A DNA stretch of 64,000 nt from positions 1-64,000 of the forward strand of contig JBDIVL010000009.1 of the NCBI GenBank assembly GCA_039794405.1, read 5' to 3'. Shown here piece by piece: positions 16,792 to 25,232 of this stretch; the stretch's first letter is position 1, and each line of letters begins with the position of its first letter. Both the position numbers and the translations under genes were made by a program. Below the pieces are notes generated by a model, which was not told the DNA's origin, ran no database searches, and saw nothing but the letters and a program-made list of their open reading frames with translations. This stretch comes from JBDIVL01 sp039794405. Its GTDB lineage: Bacteria; Planctomycetota; Brocadiia; Brocadiales; Brocadiaceae.

Positions 16792-19700
16792 TTAATCTAC
16801 CAATCTCTGATAATAATCCTTATTGAGTTCTTTATACTTTTCAGGCAGTCCTTCTTTCATGGCATTCAAAATATCTTCTCTAAATTCCTTTGGTACCTTA
16901 TATGCTTCTTCCGGTGGTATTTCAACTTTTTCGGTAGAAGCACCAAACTGTCCCTCGTCCATTCGGCCGCGGAAAGGTCTCTGCATCGGCATAGGTATAC
17001 CACTGCCCATCATTCCCTTACCGATACGCTCTTTTGTCATCTCTATACCCTTTTTGGCCTCAGCAAGACGGTATAACGACTCTCTTTCATCGATTACAGC
17101 ACCCTGTGCATCATGTTTGTCTAATTTCTCTTTTGCTTTTCCCATGGATTTTGATGCCATATCAAGTTGTTGATCTGCCGTCTCGTCCATAAATGGATTT
17201 TGCTCAGAAAGTTTATCTGTCATCTCCATAAGGTCTTCTGATTCTTCCTGGAGCCCCTTTTGTTTTTCAGCGTATTTTTGTAAATTTCCCTGCTCTTCTT
17301 CTGTCATACTGGCAATCTGCTGTTCTTCAAGGGACTGCATCATGGACTCTAGATCCTTAATAATCTGTTGGTTTAAATGAGTGGCATCTTGTACCTTCTC
17401 TGCCACCTGAATATCCCTTTTCGGTGCCGTCTCATTTCTGCCAGCTTTTTGTTCTAAGGTATTCTGCATACGGCTATTCCATTGATTCAGGTTTTGTGAC
17501 ATATCTTTTGCTAAGTCAAATGATTCCTTCAAGTCCCATCCCTTGAGCATTTCTCCTAAGTGGGAAAGGGTTTCTTCTGTCTGAGGTAGTTCTCTTGAGA
17601 GATTAAGAAAATTCTTCTGCATTGAATCCTGGTTAATTTCCCGATTCAGCTCAGCATTTCTCCCGAACAGCTCTGCTAGTTTACGGGATTCCCTTTGAAA
17701 TAATTCCACCTCTTCATCACTGCCGAGGAATTCTCCCAATCGACTTGCCATTGCGTCTCTTTCCTCTGCCGTACGTTTCAGGTCACGGTTTATCTGAATA
17801 TATTCTTGCAACAATTCATTTTTAGCAAGAATCTCCTTTGTTTCAGCAAGGTCGTTTTTTATCATTTCCAACCTTTTTTCCTGTGTTTCAAAAAATGATT
17901 TTAAGGTTTGGTTTATTGACTCCGAGGTACGCTTCTGGATATCTTTTTTGAGTTTTTCTGTATCTTCCGTGAGTTCCCTTTCTTTCTTCTCTATTTCGGA
18001 TATTTTACCTAACAATTGGTCTGTATTTTTCAGTATATCAGCAAAGGATGAATCTGCAAAATTTTGTGCAGAAGATTTCATTTGATTCATCATTTCCTGA
18101 AGGGCAGAGAACATTCTCTGTGCGGCCTGTAAGGCTTCATTTAAATCCCCCTTATTGATTGCATCTCTTATGGTATTCAGTTCTTTCATAAGGTCATATT
18201 GTTCAATCTTTTTCAGTGCATCTGCATTTAAAAATTCGTCCATGTGCTCTCCCTGTGCCATTTCCATAAGTTTTTCCATCATCTGCTGGATAGTCTCTTC
18301 AATATGCTTCAGTTCTGCAAGCGCCTTTTCACTGAGTTTTGCATCTTCTCCATCACGCAACTTATCAAGCAAGTTTTCAATATTATTTTGAGATTGAATC
18401 AGGTTTTTCCCTGTATCAAGGACGTCATCCATCTTTTGTTTTTGAATGATCTCATTCAAGAAGAGGATAATATTCTCCACTTCAATCACTTCTTCATCCT
18501 GTGCTTTTTGTAACTCGTTCAATACCGTAATTGGCATATAATTTTCTGTTATATTTTGAATTGATTGTAGGATGTTTGTTCGTTTTTTTTCTGTAATGCG
18601 GTGGAACTTATCTTCCAAATTTTGGAGAGAATAATAGATACTATAATTTGCCAGGGTATCCTCCTGCATACTCGCCAAAATATCGGTAAAAAGGCGGTTG
18701 ATATTTTCTACACGCTCCCGTATACCATCCTGTGTCATAATTAAATAATCTTTAGATGTACATTTTTCATCATCAATTCTCTTCATGAAATCATCAGATA
18801 ACATATGGAGTGTTTCCCGAAGAAGCGCCTCTTGCAAGTGAACAAGTTCTTGATGCCTTTTTTTTGAACTGTATGTCTCTAAATAGTAGGTCTTTGATCT
18901 GTTGACTTTTGGGCCTGATATTGTATCATTATCCTTTACTTCTATATGATATGCGATCTTATCTTCGGGTTGTAGGCTCAATTCACTTAACGACCACAGA
19001 TAGGCACCGCTGTATTGAGTTTGTTTTTTGTTAAAGGTTGCAAGTGTTTTGGTTTTTCTTTCATTTTCCTCTTCAAAAACAAGGAGGATTTCATTTACGC
19101 TAAAATCATCCTTCGCTGTATATTTAAGTTCTACAGTATCCTTTTCATTAACAGTAATATCTTTTGCGGGAGTGTTTATGACTATTTCAGGGAACTCGTC
19201 CGAATCAATTTGAACTTTATGAAGAACTGTATCCTTAAAAATTCTACCCCCGGAATCAGTGGTTTCGAAAGTATATATCCCGCTTTCAAGCAGCAATAAT
19301 ATGCCATTCATTACCTTTCCATTTTCTAAAGTAAGGGGAACTTTCGTTGTATTATTGAATATAATCTGTGCAGATAGTAATGGCCGATCACTTATTGCGC
19401 TAATTTGCACCTCACTGCCCCTTAATGCCTTGATATCTCCGCCAGAATTGTATATAGTCTTTGGTTGTAATCCAGAATATAAGGGATATCGGTAGTGAAT
19501 CGTAATATCTCCAATAATAGGACCTGAGTGAGCATCTATCCCATTTTCCCCAATACCCTTTTCATGAATAAGGTAACGGAAAAAAAGTGGTATATTTTTA
19601 TGAAAATATGAATGGTGAGATATACAGATAATGCCAAAGATAAGTACAGATACGATCAAGGCCATATTGCTTAATCTGAGAAGTTTTTTGCTGATTACAC

Positions 19701-20238
19701 GGCTAATATCTAAATTCTTTAGTTGATTTGCTGTCGTATCTATGAGCATGGAGACCATTTGTTCGGAGTATTCCACCTTCTTCTTGTGTTGCTTGCTCCT
19801 TGCCAGTTGAATTGAGCTGATAAGGGAATTATTTAAGGAAGGATATTTTTTTTCAATTAATATAGCGATCTTTTCTGCATTCAGCAAAGATAGGAGGGGA
19901 AGAAGGAGTACTTTTACGAAAATAAAGGATAGGGTAATGAGGCTTGCTATAGAGAAAATAATAAGGCCAAATGGAAATTGTAAAAGGACATAAATACTGC
20001 CGGTTCCTAGCATAAACAGGAATAGGCCTGCGGAAAGTAACAGAGCCATTCCACCATAAATCCTATTTACAATAACGTCCTTGCCGACTGTCCGTAAAGA
20101 TGAATTTATAATGCTTTGGTTATTTTTTACCTCGTTATTTCTGAAATTGAGAAGGATAATAAAATCAATAAAATCTTTTAAGGCACGACTTGATTGAAAA
20201 GCTATTTCCTTCATAAATTTGAATACTTTTAAGGGCAT
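16792..20238 (-). CDS. DUF4175-family giant membrane-anchored coiled-coil protein
   Basis: I start at ATG 20238, preceded by GGAGGAGGTG, giving 1148 residues instead of the longer frame from 20295. The N-terminal part has two closely spaced membrane segments (around ALLLSAGLFLFMLGTG and LIIFSIASLITLSFIF) and a third at MALIVSVLIFGIICIS, followed by a beta-rich Ig-like region (about 250-480). From about residue 480 to 1040 it is almost entirely charged alpha-helical coiled coil. The C-terminus is Met/Gly/Pro-rich. DUF4175 is a Gram-negative family of unknown function. The build suggests an envelope-spanning scaffold anchored in the inner membrane. Confidence 0.75.
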   Translation of the reverse strand: MPLKVFKFMKEIAFQSSRALKDFIDFIILLNFRNNEVKNNQSIINSSLRTVGKDVIVNRIYGGMALLLSAGLFLFMLGTGSIYVLLQFPFGLIIFSIASLITLSFIFVKVLLLPLLSLLNAEKIAILIEKKYPSLNNSLISSIQLARSKQHKKKVEYSEQMVSMLIDTTANQLKNLDISRVISKKLLRLSNMALIVSVLIFGIICISHHSYFHKNIPLFFRYLIHEKGIGENGIDAHSGPIIGDITIHYRYPLYSGLQPKTIYNSGGDIKALRGSEVQISAISDRPLLSAQIIFNNTTKVPLTLENGKVMNGILLLLESGIYTFETTDSGGRIFKDTVLHKVQIDSDEFPEIVINTPAKDITVNEKDTVELKYTAKDDFSVNEILLVFEEENERKTKTLATFNKKQTQYSGAYLWSLSELSLQPEDKIAYHIEVKDNDTISGPKVNRSKTYYLETYSSKKRHQELVHLQEALLRETLHMLSDDFMKRIDDEKCTSKDYLIMTQDGIRERVENINRLFTDILASMQEDTLANYSIYYSLQNLEDKFHRITEKKRTNILQSIQNITENYMPITVLNELQKAQDEEVIEVENIILFLNEIIQKQKMDDVLDTGKNLIQSQNNIENLLDKLRDGEDAKLSEKALAELKHIEETIQQMMEKLMEMAQGEHMDEFLNADALKKIEQYDLMKELNTIRDAINKGDLNEALQAAQRMFSALQEMMNQMKSSAQNFADSSFADILKNTDQLLGKISEIEKKERELTEDTEKLKKDIQKRTSESINQTLKSFFETQEKRLEMIKNDLAETKEILAKNELLQEYIQINRDLKRTAEERDAMASRLGEFLGSDEEVELFQRESRKLAELFGRNAELNREINQDSMQKNFLNLSRELPQTEETLSHLGEMLKGWDLKESFDLAKDMSQNLNQWNSRMQNTLEQKAGRNETAPKRDIQVAEKVQDATHLNQQIIKDLESMMQSLEEQQIASMTEEEQGNLQKYAEKQKGLQEESEDLMEMTDKLSEQNPFMDETADQQLDMASKSMGKAKEKLDKHDAQGAVIDERESLYRLAEAKKGIEMTKERIGKGMMGSGIPMPMQRPFRGRMDEGQFGASTEKVEIPPEEAYKVPKEFREDILNAMKEGLPEKYKELNKDYYQRLVD

Positions 20239-20485
20239 AACGTCACCTCCTCCAGTGTTATGTTTAAGGTTATGTCTTAAGTACTTATTTGTCAACGAAA
20301 ATCTTCTTGTTGAAAAATAGTAATTTAAGGCTAGAATAACATTCGTAAATAGAAAATCTTATCCAAATAACACGGAGGTTTTTTTACGTGAAGGTTGTAA
20401 TATTTAATTTTTGTGGATTTGTAAGTTTAAGATTTAAATATATGCTTAGTTTGGAATATCCTTTCGTGGAGCGAGGCTTAGCATT

Positions 20486-21223
20486 ATGCATAAACTCTAT
20501 CAAATAGTGTTTACCTTATACTCATGGACATTGTTCGTCTCACTTTGGATCTTTTCTACATTCATGGCAGTAATTTTAAGCATGGATACAAGAGATAAAG
20601 AATATGTATTTAACACCGTGGAGAGACTTTTTAGCCGCATTGCATTTATCCTTATGGGGATGAAGATAGAAATAAAAGGTGTGGAGAACATACCTCAGGA
20701 TGAGCCCGTTATTTTTATCTCAAATCATCAAAGTATGATGGATATCAAATTATCCCTTGCTTGTATACCTGAAAACTTTAGCTTTATATCAAAGGATACG
20801 ATTTTTCATGTTCCAATTTTAGGGGCATATATGACGGCGTCGGGTCATATTCCCATTCAAAGAAGTGAAGATAGGAAGGCTTATGCCTCTCTTTTGGCTG
20901 CCATTAATAACTTAACAGCGAAAAAAAAGTCGCTTGTGATATTTCCCGAGGGGACAAGAAGTGATGATGGTCAGTTGGGCACATTTAAAAGAGGTATCTC
21001 ATTAATTGTCCTGAAGTCAGGAAGGAGGGTTGTGCCTATGGCCATTCGTGGCAGTAACCAATTTATGCCCAAACGCGGATGGCTATCTCATCCAGAAAAA
21101 AGATATGTCAGAATATCTTTTGGAAAACCTTTGTCTTTCGACAGGTCACGAACAGACCGAGAGTATACTATTTACGTAACAGATAAGTTACAGAAAGAGG
21201 TACTTAATTTACTTCAGGTATAA
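20486..21223 (+). CDS. plsC: 1-acyl-sn-glycerol-3-phosphate acyltransferase
   Basis: 245 residues. Acylates lysophosphatidate to phosphatidate on the membrane. Seen: an N-terminal membrane helix, block I NHQSMMD (the usual NHxSxxD, with His and Asp catalytic), block II FISKDTIFHVPILG, block III FPEGTRSDDG and block IV VVPMAIRG. A GCGAGG site precedes the ATG. Stands alone. Confidence 0.9.
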   Translation: MHKLYQIVFTLYSWTLFVSLWIFSTFMAVILSMDTRDKEYVFNTVERLFSRIAFILMGMKIEIKGVENIPQDEPVIFISNHQSMMDIKLSLACIPENFSFISKDTIFHVPILGAYMTASGHIPIQRSEDRKAYASLLAAINNLTAKKKSLVIFPEGTRSDDGQLGTFKRGISLIVLKSGRRVVPMAIRGSNQFMPKRGWLSHPEKRYVRISFGKPLSFDRSRTDREYTIYVTDKLQKEVLNLLQV

Positions 21224-21364
21224 AGGATATGAACAGGTGCAAGCAAATAAAAAAGTTGTCTTTTTAACTTTGATTTGTAATAATATGTTAAAATAAATTA
21301 ACTCTGAAAGTTTGTATAATTATGAGGACCCGAAAAAGTTAGAGTTAAAGAAGAAGTCTTGAAA

Positions 21365-21526
21365 ATGTTAGGGAATTTGTCTCGCAATGAACTTCGTGAG
21401 CCACAAAACCATATTGATTCTGATTATAAAGTTAGAAGGGCCTGTCGAGAATCAAAAAGGGAAATGAGTAATACGGTGAGTGACTTACCTGATGCATTTA
21501 TATTTAAGGGAACAGTGTGGAAATGA
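21365..21526 (+). CDS. Small 53-residue hypothetical protein coupled to the TPR lipoprotein gene
   Basis: ATG 21365 to TGA 21524-21526; the stop overlaps the ATG of the next gene (ATGA), as in translationally coupled pairs. The peptide is hydrophilic (MLGNLSRNELREPQNHID... ending FKGTVWK) and resembles nothing I know. The ribosome site is weak (AGAAG); a TTG six bases earlier is an alternative start. A TATAAT box lies about 50 bases upstream. It may simply be an upstream leader ORF. Confidence 0.35.
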   Translation: MLGNLSRNELREPQNHIDSDYKVRRACRESKREMSNTVSDLPDAFIFKGTVWK

Positions 21527-22821
21527 AAAAAACGTTGATATGTATCTTCCTAATAGTAAGTTTTTTAGGATGTTCTTATAGTAGCAAAAAACGCACCGCA
21601 AATAATAGTGGAGCCGACCGATACCAGCTAGCAATGCAGTATAATAATTTCGGCGCAAAGTATGTAAGTAAAGACATGATTGATGACGCAATTGTACAAT
21701 TCAAAAAGGCACTTATCATCAAACCTGATTTTGCTGAAGCACACAACAATTTAGGTGTTGCTTATTGCCGGCAAAAAAATTTTGATGATGCGGTAGGAGA
21801 GTTTAAATTAGCAATTAAGATCAACCCGGACTATTCTAAAGCACATGATAATTTAGGGTTTGCATATAGAAATAAAAATATGTTTGATGAAGCCATAGCA
21901 GAACACAATTTGGCAATAAGAATAAATTCTAAAGATATGGAAGCACTGAATAACTTAGAGGTGGCCAAAGAAGAAAAAAAAATATATGAAAAAATAAAGG
22001 CATATCAGACTGCTAACAAGGAAATTGCCCCTGGAAGTCTTACCGGGTATAAGTTGTATACAAAGGGTTTTTTCGATGAAGCTATAGCTTCGTTCAAAAA
22101 GGTTCTGAATGAAGACCCTAATGACATGATGGCATCTTGCTACCTTGGGCACACCTATATCATGAAGGGAATGCTTGATGAGGCTATTCTTGTATACAAA
22201 GGAATCCTTGCTAAAGAACCTTCCAATATTCTGATACGGTTAAACCTTGGCGAAGCATATTTTGAAAAAAGACTCTGTAATGAAGCAATATCAGAATTTG
22301 AGAGTATTATAAAGACTAATCCGGACAATACCCGTGCTCTGTATAAACTTGGAGAAGTTTATGCTGAGAGAGGAATGTTGGATAAGTCCATTATGATGTA
22401 TAATAAGGCAATAGTATCCAATCCTAATTTTCCTGAGGTATACAACAAGCTTGGTGCTGTTTATCTGCAAGAAGGTTTATATGATGAAGCAATTTCTGCG
22501 TGGAAAAAGTTTTTAGAATTAAGTCCAAATTTTGCAAATGTCCATTTTAATTTGGGATTGGCATATTTAAGGAAAGACATGGTGGACGAGGCTATAAATG
22601 AATTCAAAAAAACAGTTGAAACCAATCCTGAGAATTTAGATGCACATTATAATCTGGCGCATGCCTTCGAGAGAAAAGGTATGATAGATGAAGCAGTTGC
22701 AGAGTATAAAAAGGCCATGAAGGTAAATTTAAATAAGCAAAAAGAAAATGGCGTAGAAACAGTTAACGAACAGAAAGAATCCGAAAGTGTAATTGTTACA
22801 TTCGATAAACGCAAAGGTTGA
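21523..22821 (+). CDS. TPR-repeat lipoprotein
   Basis: Start taken at ATG 21523 (432 residues). The signal peptide ends in a lipobox (SFLGCSYS). The rest is a continuous array of about ten tetratricopeptide repeats, each with the pattern ALYKLGEVYAERGMLDKSIM or YNNFGAKYVSKDMIDDAIVQ, with a variable stretch near the middle (KKIYEKIKAYQTANKE). TPR lipoproteins act as protein-protein scaffolds in the envelope. It is followed closely by two small membrane proteins, suggesting an operon with them. Confidence 0.85.
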   Translation: MKKTLICIFLIVSFLGCSYSSKKRTANNSGADRYQLAMQYNNFGAKYVSKDMIDDAIVQFKKALIIKPDFAEAHNNLGVAYCRQKNFDDAVGEFKLAIKINPDYSKAHDNLGFAYRNKNMFDEAIAEHNLAIRINSKDMEALNNLEVAKEEKKIYEKIKAYQTANKEIAPGSLTGYKLYTKGFFDEAIASFKKVLNEDPNDMMASCYLGHTYIMKGMLDEAILVYKGILAKEPSNILIRLNLGEAYFEKRLCNEAISEFESIIKTNPDNTRALYKLGEVYAERGMLDKSIMMYNKAIVSNPNFPEVYNKLGAVYLQEGLYDEAISAWKKFLELSPNFANVHFNLGLAYLRKDMVDEAINEFKKTVETNPENLDAHYNLAHAFERKGMIDEAVAEYKKAMKVNLNKQKENGVETVNEQKESESVIVTFDKRKG

Positions 22822-22834
22822 AAGACAAAGAGCC

Positions 22835-23071
22835 ATGAAACAAAAACTGAAAACATTTATTATAATAACAATGGCAGTGCTTATCTCATTTATCTCTATC
22901 TATGCCTTTATTCGTATATCCAGTGCAATCGAACAAGTGCGTGGGACTGATCTCCTGTGGAGGTGTTTTGCCATATGGATCAAGAGTATCATACTAACAC
23001 AGGCAATTTTGGTTGTTGGAGGATTATTTTTATTTATGATAAGAAAACCGAAGGTCCAACATAATCAATGA
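22835..23071 (+). CDS. Small two-helix membrane protein
   Basis: 78 residues from ATG 22835; a longer frame from 22793 would overlap the TPR gene. Two membrane helices are evident (FIIITMAVLISFISIYAFI and IILTQAILVVGGLFLFMI) with an amphipathic linker. It ends RKPKVQHNQ in the cytoplasm. The stop overlaps the start of the next gene by four bases. No family recognised. Confidence 0.6.
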   Translation: MKQKLKTFIIITMAVLISFISIYAFIRISSAIEQVRGTDLLWRCFAIWIKSIILTQAILVVGGLFLFMIRKPKVQHNQ

Positions 23072-23478
23072 CACGTTTTCTCGCACTTCTTATAATTGCA
23101 TTCATTATTTACTATTACATGAAAAATAGTTTAAAAAGTAATACAGCAAGAGATGGTGTACAAAAACATGAAAATAAAAAAGTTGATGTAGTTAATACGC
23201 AAATTAAAGAGATATCCTATATTTATTATTCAGCAGCTAAGGACCACAATACCTGCAATGTGTGTATGGAATTAGATGGGAAGCATCTTTTGCCAAGTCA
23301 CAAAATACTCCAAAGCATAAAGCCACCCCACATAAATTGTAAAAGTTACAAGGGTTGCCGTTGTACATTAGTATATGTGACTCAAGATGAAGAAGATAGC
23401 AGAAAAATAGAGTCTCTTTTAAAAAGACACGGTGGTATCTGCGACAGACAAACAATTGAGAGAGAACTTGCCTCATAA
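23068..23478 (+). CDS. Membrane-anchored protein with a phage minor-head-type cysteine domain
   Basis: 136 residues. One N-terminal membrane helix (FLALLIIAFIIYYYM), a charged linker, then a domain reading TCNVCMELDGKHLLPSH, PPHINCKSY and GCRCTLVYV. This CxxCxxLDGK ... PPxHxxC ... CRCTLV order is what is seen at the C-terminus of phage Mu F-like/SPP1 gp7-like head-morphogenesis proteins, where it is thought to bind zinc. There is no phage gene around; the domain is fused to a membrane anchor and lies in an operon with the previous gene. Function unknown. Confidence 0.6.
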   Translation: MTRFLALLIIAFIIYYYMKNSLKSNTARDGVQKHENKKVDVVNTQIKEISYIYYSAAKDHNTCNVCMELDGKHLLPSHKILQSIKPPHINCKSYKGCRCTLVYVTQDEEDSRKIESLLKRHGGICDRQTIERELAS

Positions 23479-23498
23479 GAAAAAGGTGTTTACTGAAC

Positions 23499-23825
23499 AT
23501 GTCGAATACTATTGTAATTTTTATAACAACCAGTTCAATGCATGAGGCAAGAAAGATTGGCCGTACCCTTGTGGAAGAATGTCTTGCTGCTTGTTGTAAT
23601 ATTATTCAACCTATTGAGTCTATTTTCAAATGGCAAGGCAAATTACATATTGAGGGTGAGGTATTGATGGTACTTAAGACAAGAGAAGATATGTTCAGTG
23701 AAGTAGAAAAACGTGTTAAAGAACTCCATAGTTATGAGGTCCCGGAGATTATTGCGGTCCCAATTACACAGGGGTCGAAGAGTTATCTCGATTGGATAGA
23801 AAAAGAAACAAGATCAAGCATCTGA
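23499..23825 (+). CDS. cutA: CutA1-family divalent-cation tolerance protein
   Basis: 108 residues, the family length. Trimeric ferredoxin-like fold protein. Seen: IVIFITTSSMHEARKIGRTLVEE, LAACCNIIQPIESIFKWQGKL, EGEVLMVLKTRED and the C-terminal EVPEIIAVPITQGSKSYLDWI. An AAGGTG ribosome site precedes the start. It lies 20 bases after the previous gene, so co-transcription is likely. The in vivo role of CutA is not settled. Confidence 0.95.
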   Translation: MSNTIVIFITTSSMHEARKIGRTLVEECLAACCNIIQPIESIFKWQGKLHIEGEVLMVLKTREDMFSEVEKRVKELHSYEVPEIIAVPITQGSKSYLDWIEKETRSSI

Positions 23826-23853
23826 ATAACCTCCTTAGATTGGGTTTTGTTCC

Positions 23854-24423
23854 TCAACCCAACCTGCTATGAAGTAAAAGCCTTGCAGCCTCTAATAAAT
23901 CCTTCGCGATATAGTCCATACCTGCGGGAGAAGCAATGTTTTTATTATCAGTATAACCATTCTGTATGAATACACATGTACATCCTGCATTCTTACCAGC
24001 CTGCATATCTATTTGTGAATCACCAATCATTACGGATTGTGCCAGGTCTATGTGGTGTTGTCTCGCAGCGTTAAGAATCATCTGTGGTGCTGGTTTTCTA
24101 CAGTTACAATCTACCTTGTATCGTTCTATGATTCCTTCTTTATAGTGTGGACAATAATAGATGTCATCAATCCCGGCATGTTCATCTTCCAACATGCTTT
24201 TTAATTTTTTGTGAATGAGCATTAAACGCTCTTCATCAAAGAACCCCCTAGCAATACCAGACTGGTTTGTTACAACAATAACGAGATATCCATGTTCTTT
24301 AAAAAGACGGATTCCTTCTATGGTATTAGGGAGTAATTTGAGTTGGTCTGGAGAATCCAGGTAAGGCTTGTGGACAATAATGGTGCCATCACGATCAAGA
24401 AATACGGCCTTCTTCTTTTTCAT
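23854..24423 (-). CDS. gmhB: D-glycero-D-manno-heptose-1,7-bisphosphate 7-phosphatase
   Basis: 189 residues. HAD-type phosphatase of ADP-heptose synthesis. Seen: AVFLDRDGTII with the two catalytic Asp, VVTNQSGIARGFF, the zinc loop CPHYKEG..., DCNCRKPAP, and MIGDSQIDMQAGKNAGC. It overlaps the gmhA stop by four bases. Order gmhA-gmhB downstream of hldE gives a compact heptose set. Confidence 0.93.
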   Translation of the reverse strand: MKKKKAVFLDRDGTIIVHKPYLDSPDQLKLLPNTIEGIRLFKEHGYLVIVVTNQSGIARGFFDEERLMLIHKKLKSMLEDEHAGIDDIYYCPHYKEGIIERYKVDCNCRKPAPQMILNAARQHHIDLAQSVMIGDSQIDMQAGKNAGCTCVFIQNGYTDNKNIASPAGMDYIAKDLLEAARLLLHSRLG

Positions 24424-24995
24424 TTACTGCCTGCCCCAAAAAGTTCTTTTTCGACTAAAGAGCATATAATATGTCCAACCGTGATATGACATTCCTGTAT
24501 GCGAGGTGTGTTTGATGAAGGGACTTTTAGGCAGACATCAACAACATCTTTTAAAAGACCACCGTCCTTTCCTGTAAACCCAACCGTGATTGATCCAAGT
24601 TTTTTTGCTGTCCGGGCTGCATCCAAAATGCCTCTTGAGTTTCCACTGGTACTAAAAGCAAGAACTACATCGCCTGGTGAAGCTAATGCCTCTATTTGCC
24701 TGGTAAAACAAGTATCATAACCAAAATCGTTTGCAAGTGCGGTTATTACAGAAGTATCGGTTGTTAGAGCGATTGCAGGAAGTGGACGCCGGTTCATTTT
24801 GAACCTTCCAATCAATTCCCCTGCGATATGTTGTGCATCTGCTGCACTTCCACCATTGCCTATGAGGTAGACGCGATGATTATCCTTAAACGCTTTAACA
24901 ATAACATCCACTATTCTTCTAACTACATCGAGATGGGTTAACAATGTTTTTTTTACATCTATACTTTCTTGCAATTGTATTACAATATCATCCAT
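24420..24995 (-). CDS. gmhA: Phosphoheptose isomerase (sedoheptulose-7-phosphate isomerase)
   Basis: 191 residues. First step of ADP-heptose synthesis. Seen: SIS domain with NGGSAADAQHIAGELIGRF, ALTTDTSVITALANDFGYDT, VVLAFSTSGNSRGIL and the C-terminal ECHITVGHIICSLVE with the conserved Glu/His pair. It is followed by gmhB with a four-base overlap. A repeat lies between it and hldE. Confidence 0.95.
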   Translation of the reverse strand: MDDIVIQLQESIDVKKTLLTHLDVVRRIVDVIVKAFKDNHRVYLIGNGGSAADAQHIAGELIGRFKMNRRPLPAIALTTDTSVITALANDFGYDTCFTRQIEALASPGDVVLAFSTSGNSRGILDAARTAKKLGSITVGFTGKDGGLLKDVVDVCLKVPSSNTPRIQECHITVGHIICSLVEKELFGAGSK

Positions 24996-25100
24996 AAAAT
25001 ATCACTTTCGTAATAATCTCTATCCTTTATCTTATTTTGTTCCATGATACTAGCAACCGGAACTATTACATTCCTTTCTTTTTAAATACCTTATATGCAA

Positions 25101-25232
25101 TTTATCTTCACAAATGAGTCAAGTTTTTAATGTCTGGTACATGATGTATGATGCACGATGCATGGTATCTTTATATCCTGAATCCTGTATATTGCTTTTC
25201 TTGGTCTGAGGCCTTGTGCCTCGCTAGCTAAT
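25101..25232. repeat. Dispersed repeat with conserved ends, copy 2
   Basis: Left end TTTATCTTCACAAATGAGTC and right end GGTCTGAGGCCTTGTGCCTC GC. The right end runs into hldE: the stop codon and last residues of hldE lie inside it. The core again contains TGATGTATGATGCACGATGC-like words. Confidence 0.5.

Noticed and set aside
20388..20507. A 39-codon frame with GTG start and GGAGG upstream, overlapping the start of plsC
   Set aside because: The ribosome site is nine bases from GTG and the peptide has no recognisable features; it would overlap plsC out of frame. It may be a leader peptide, but support is too thin.
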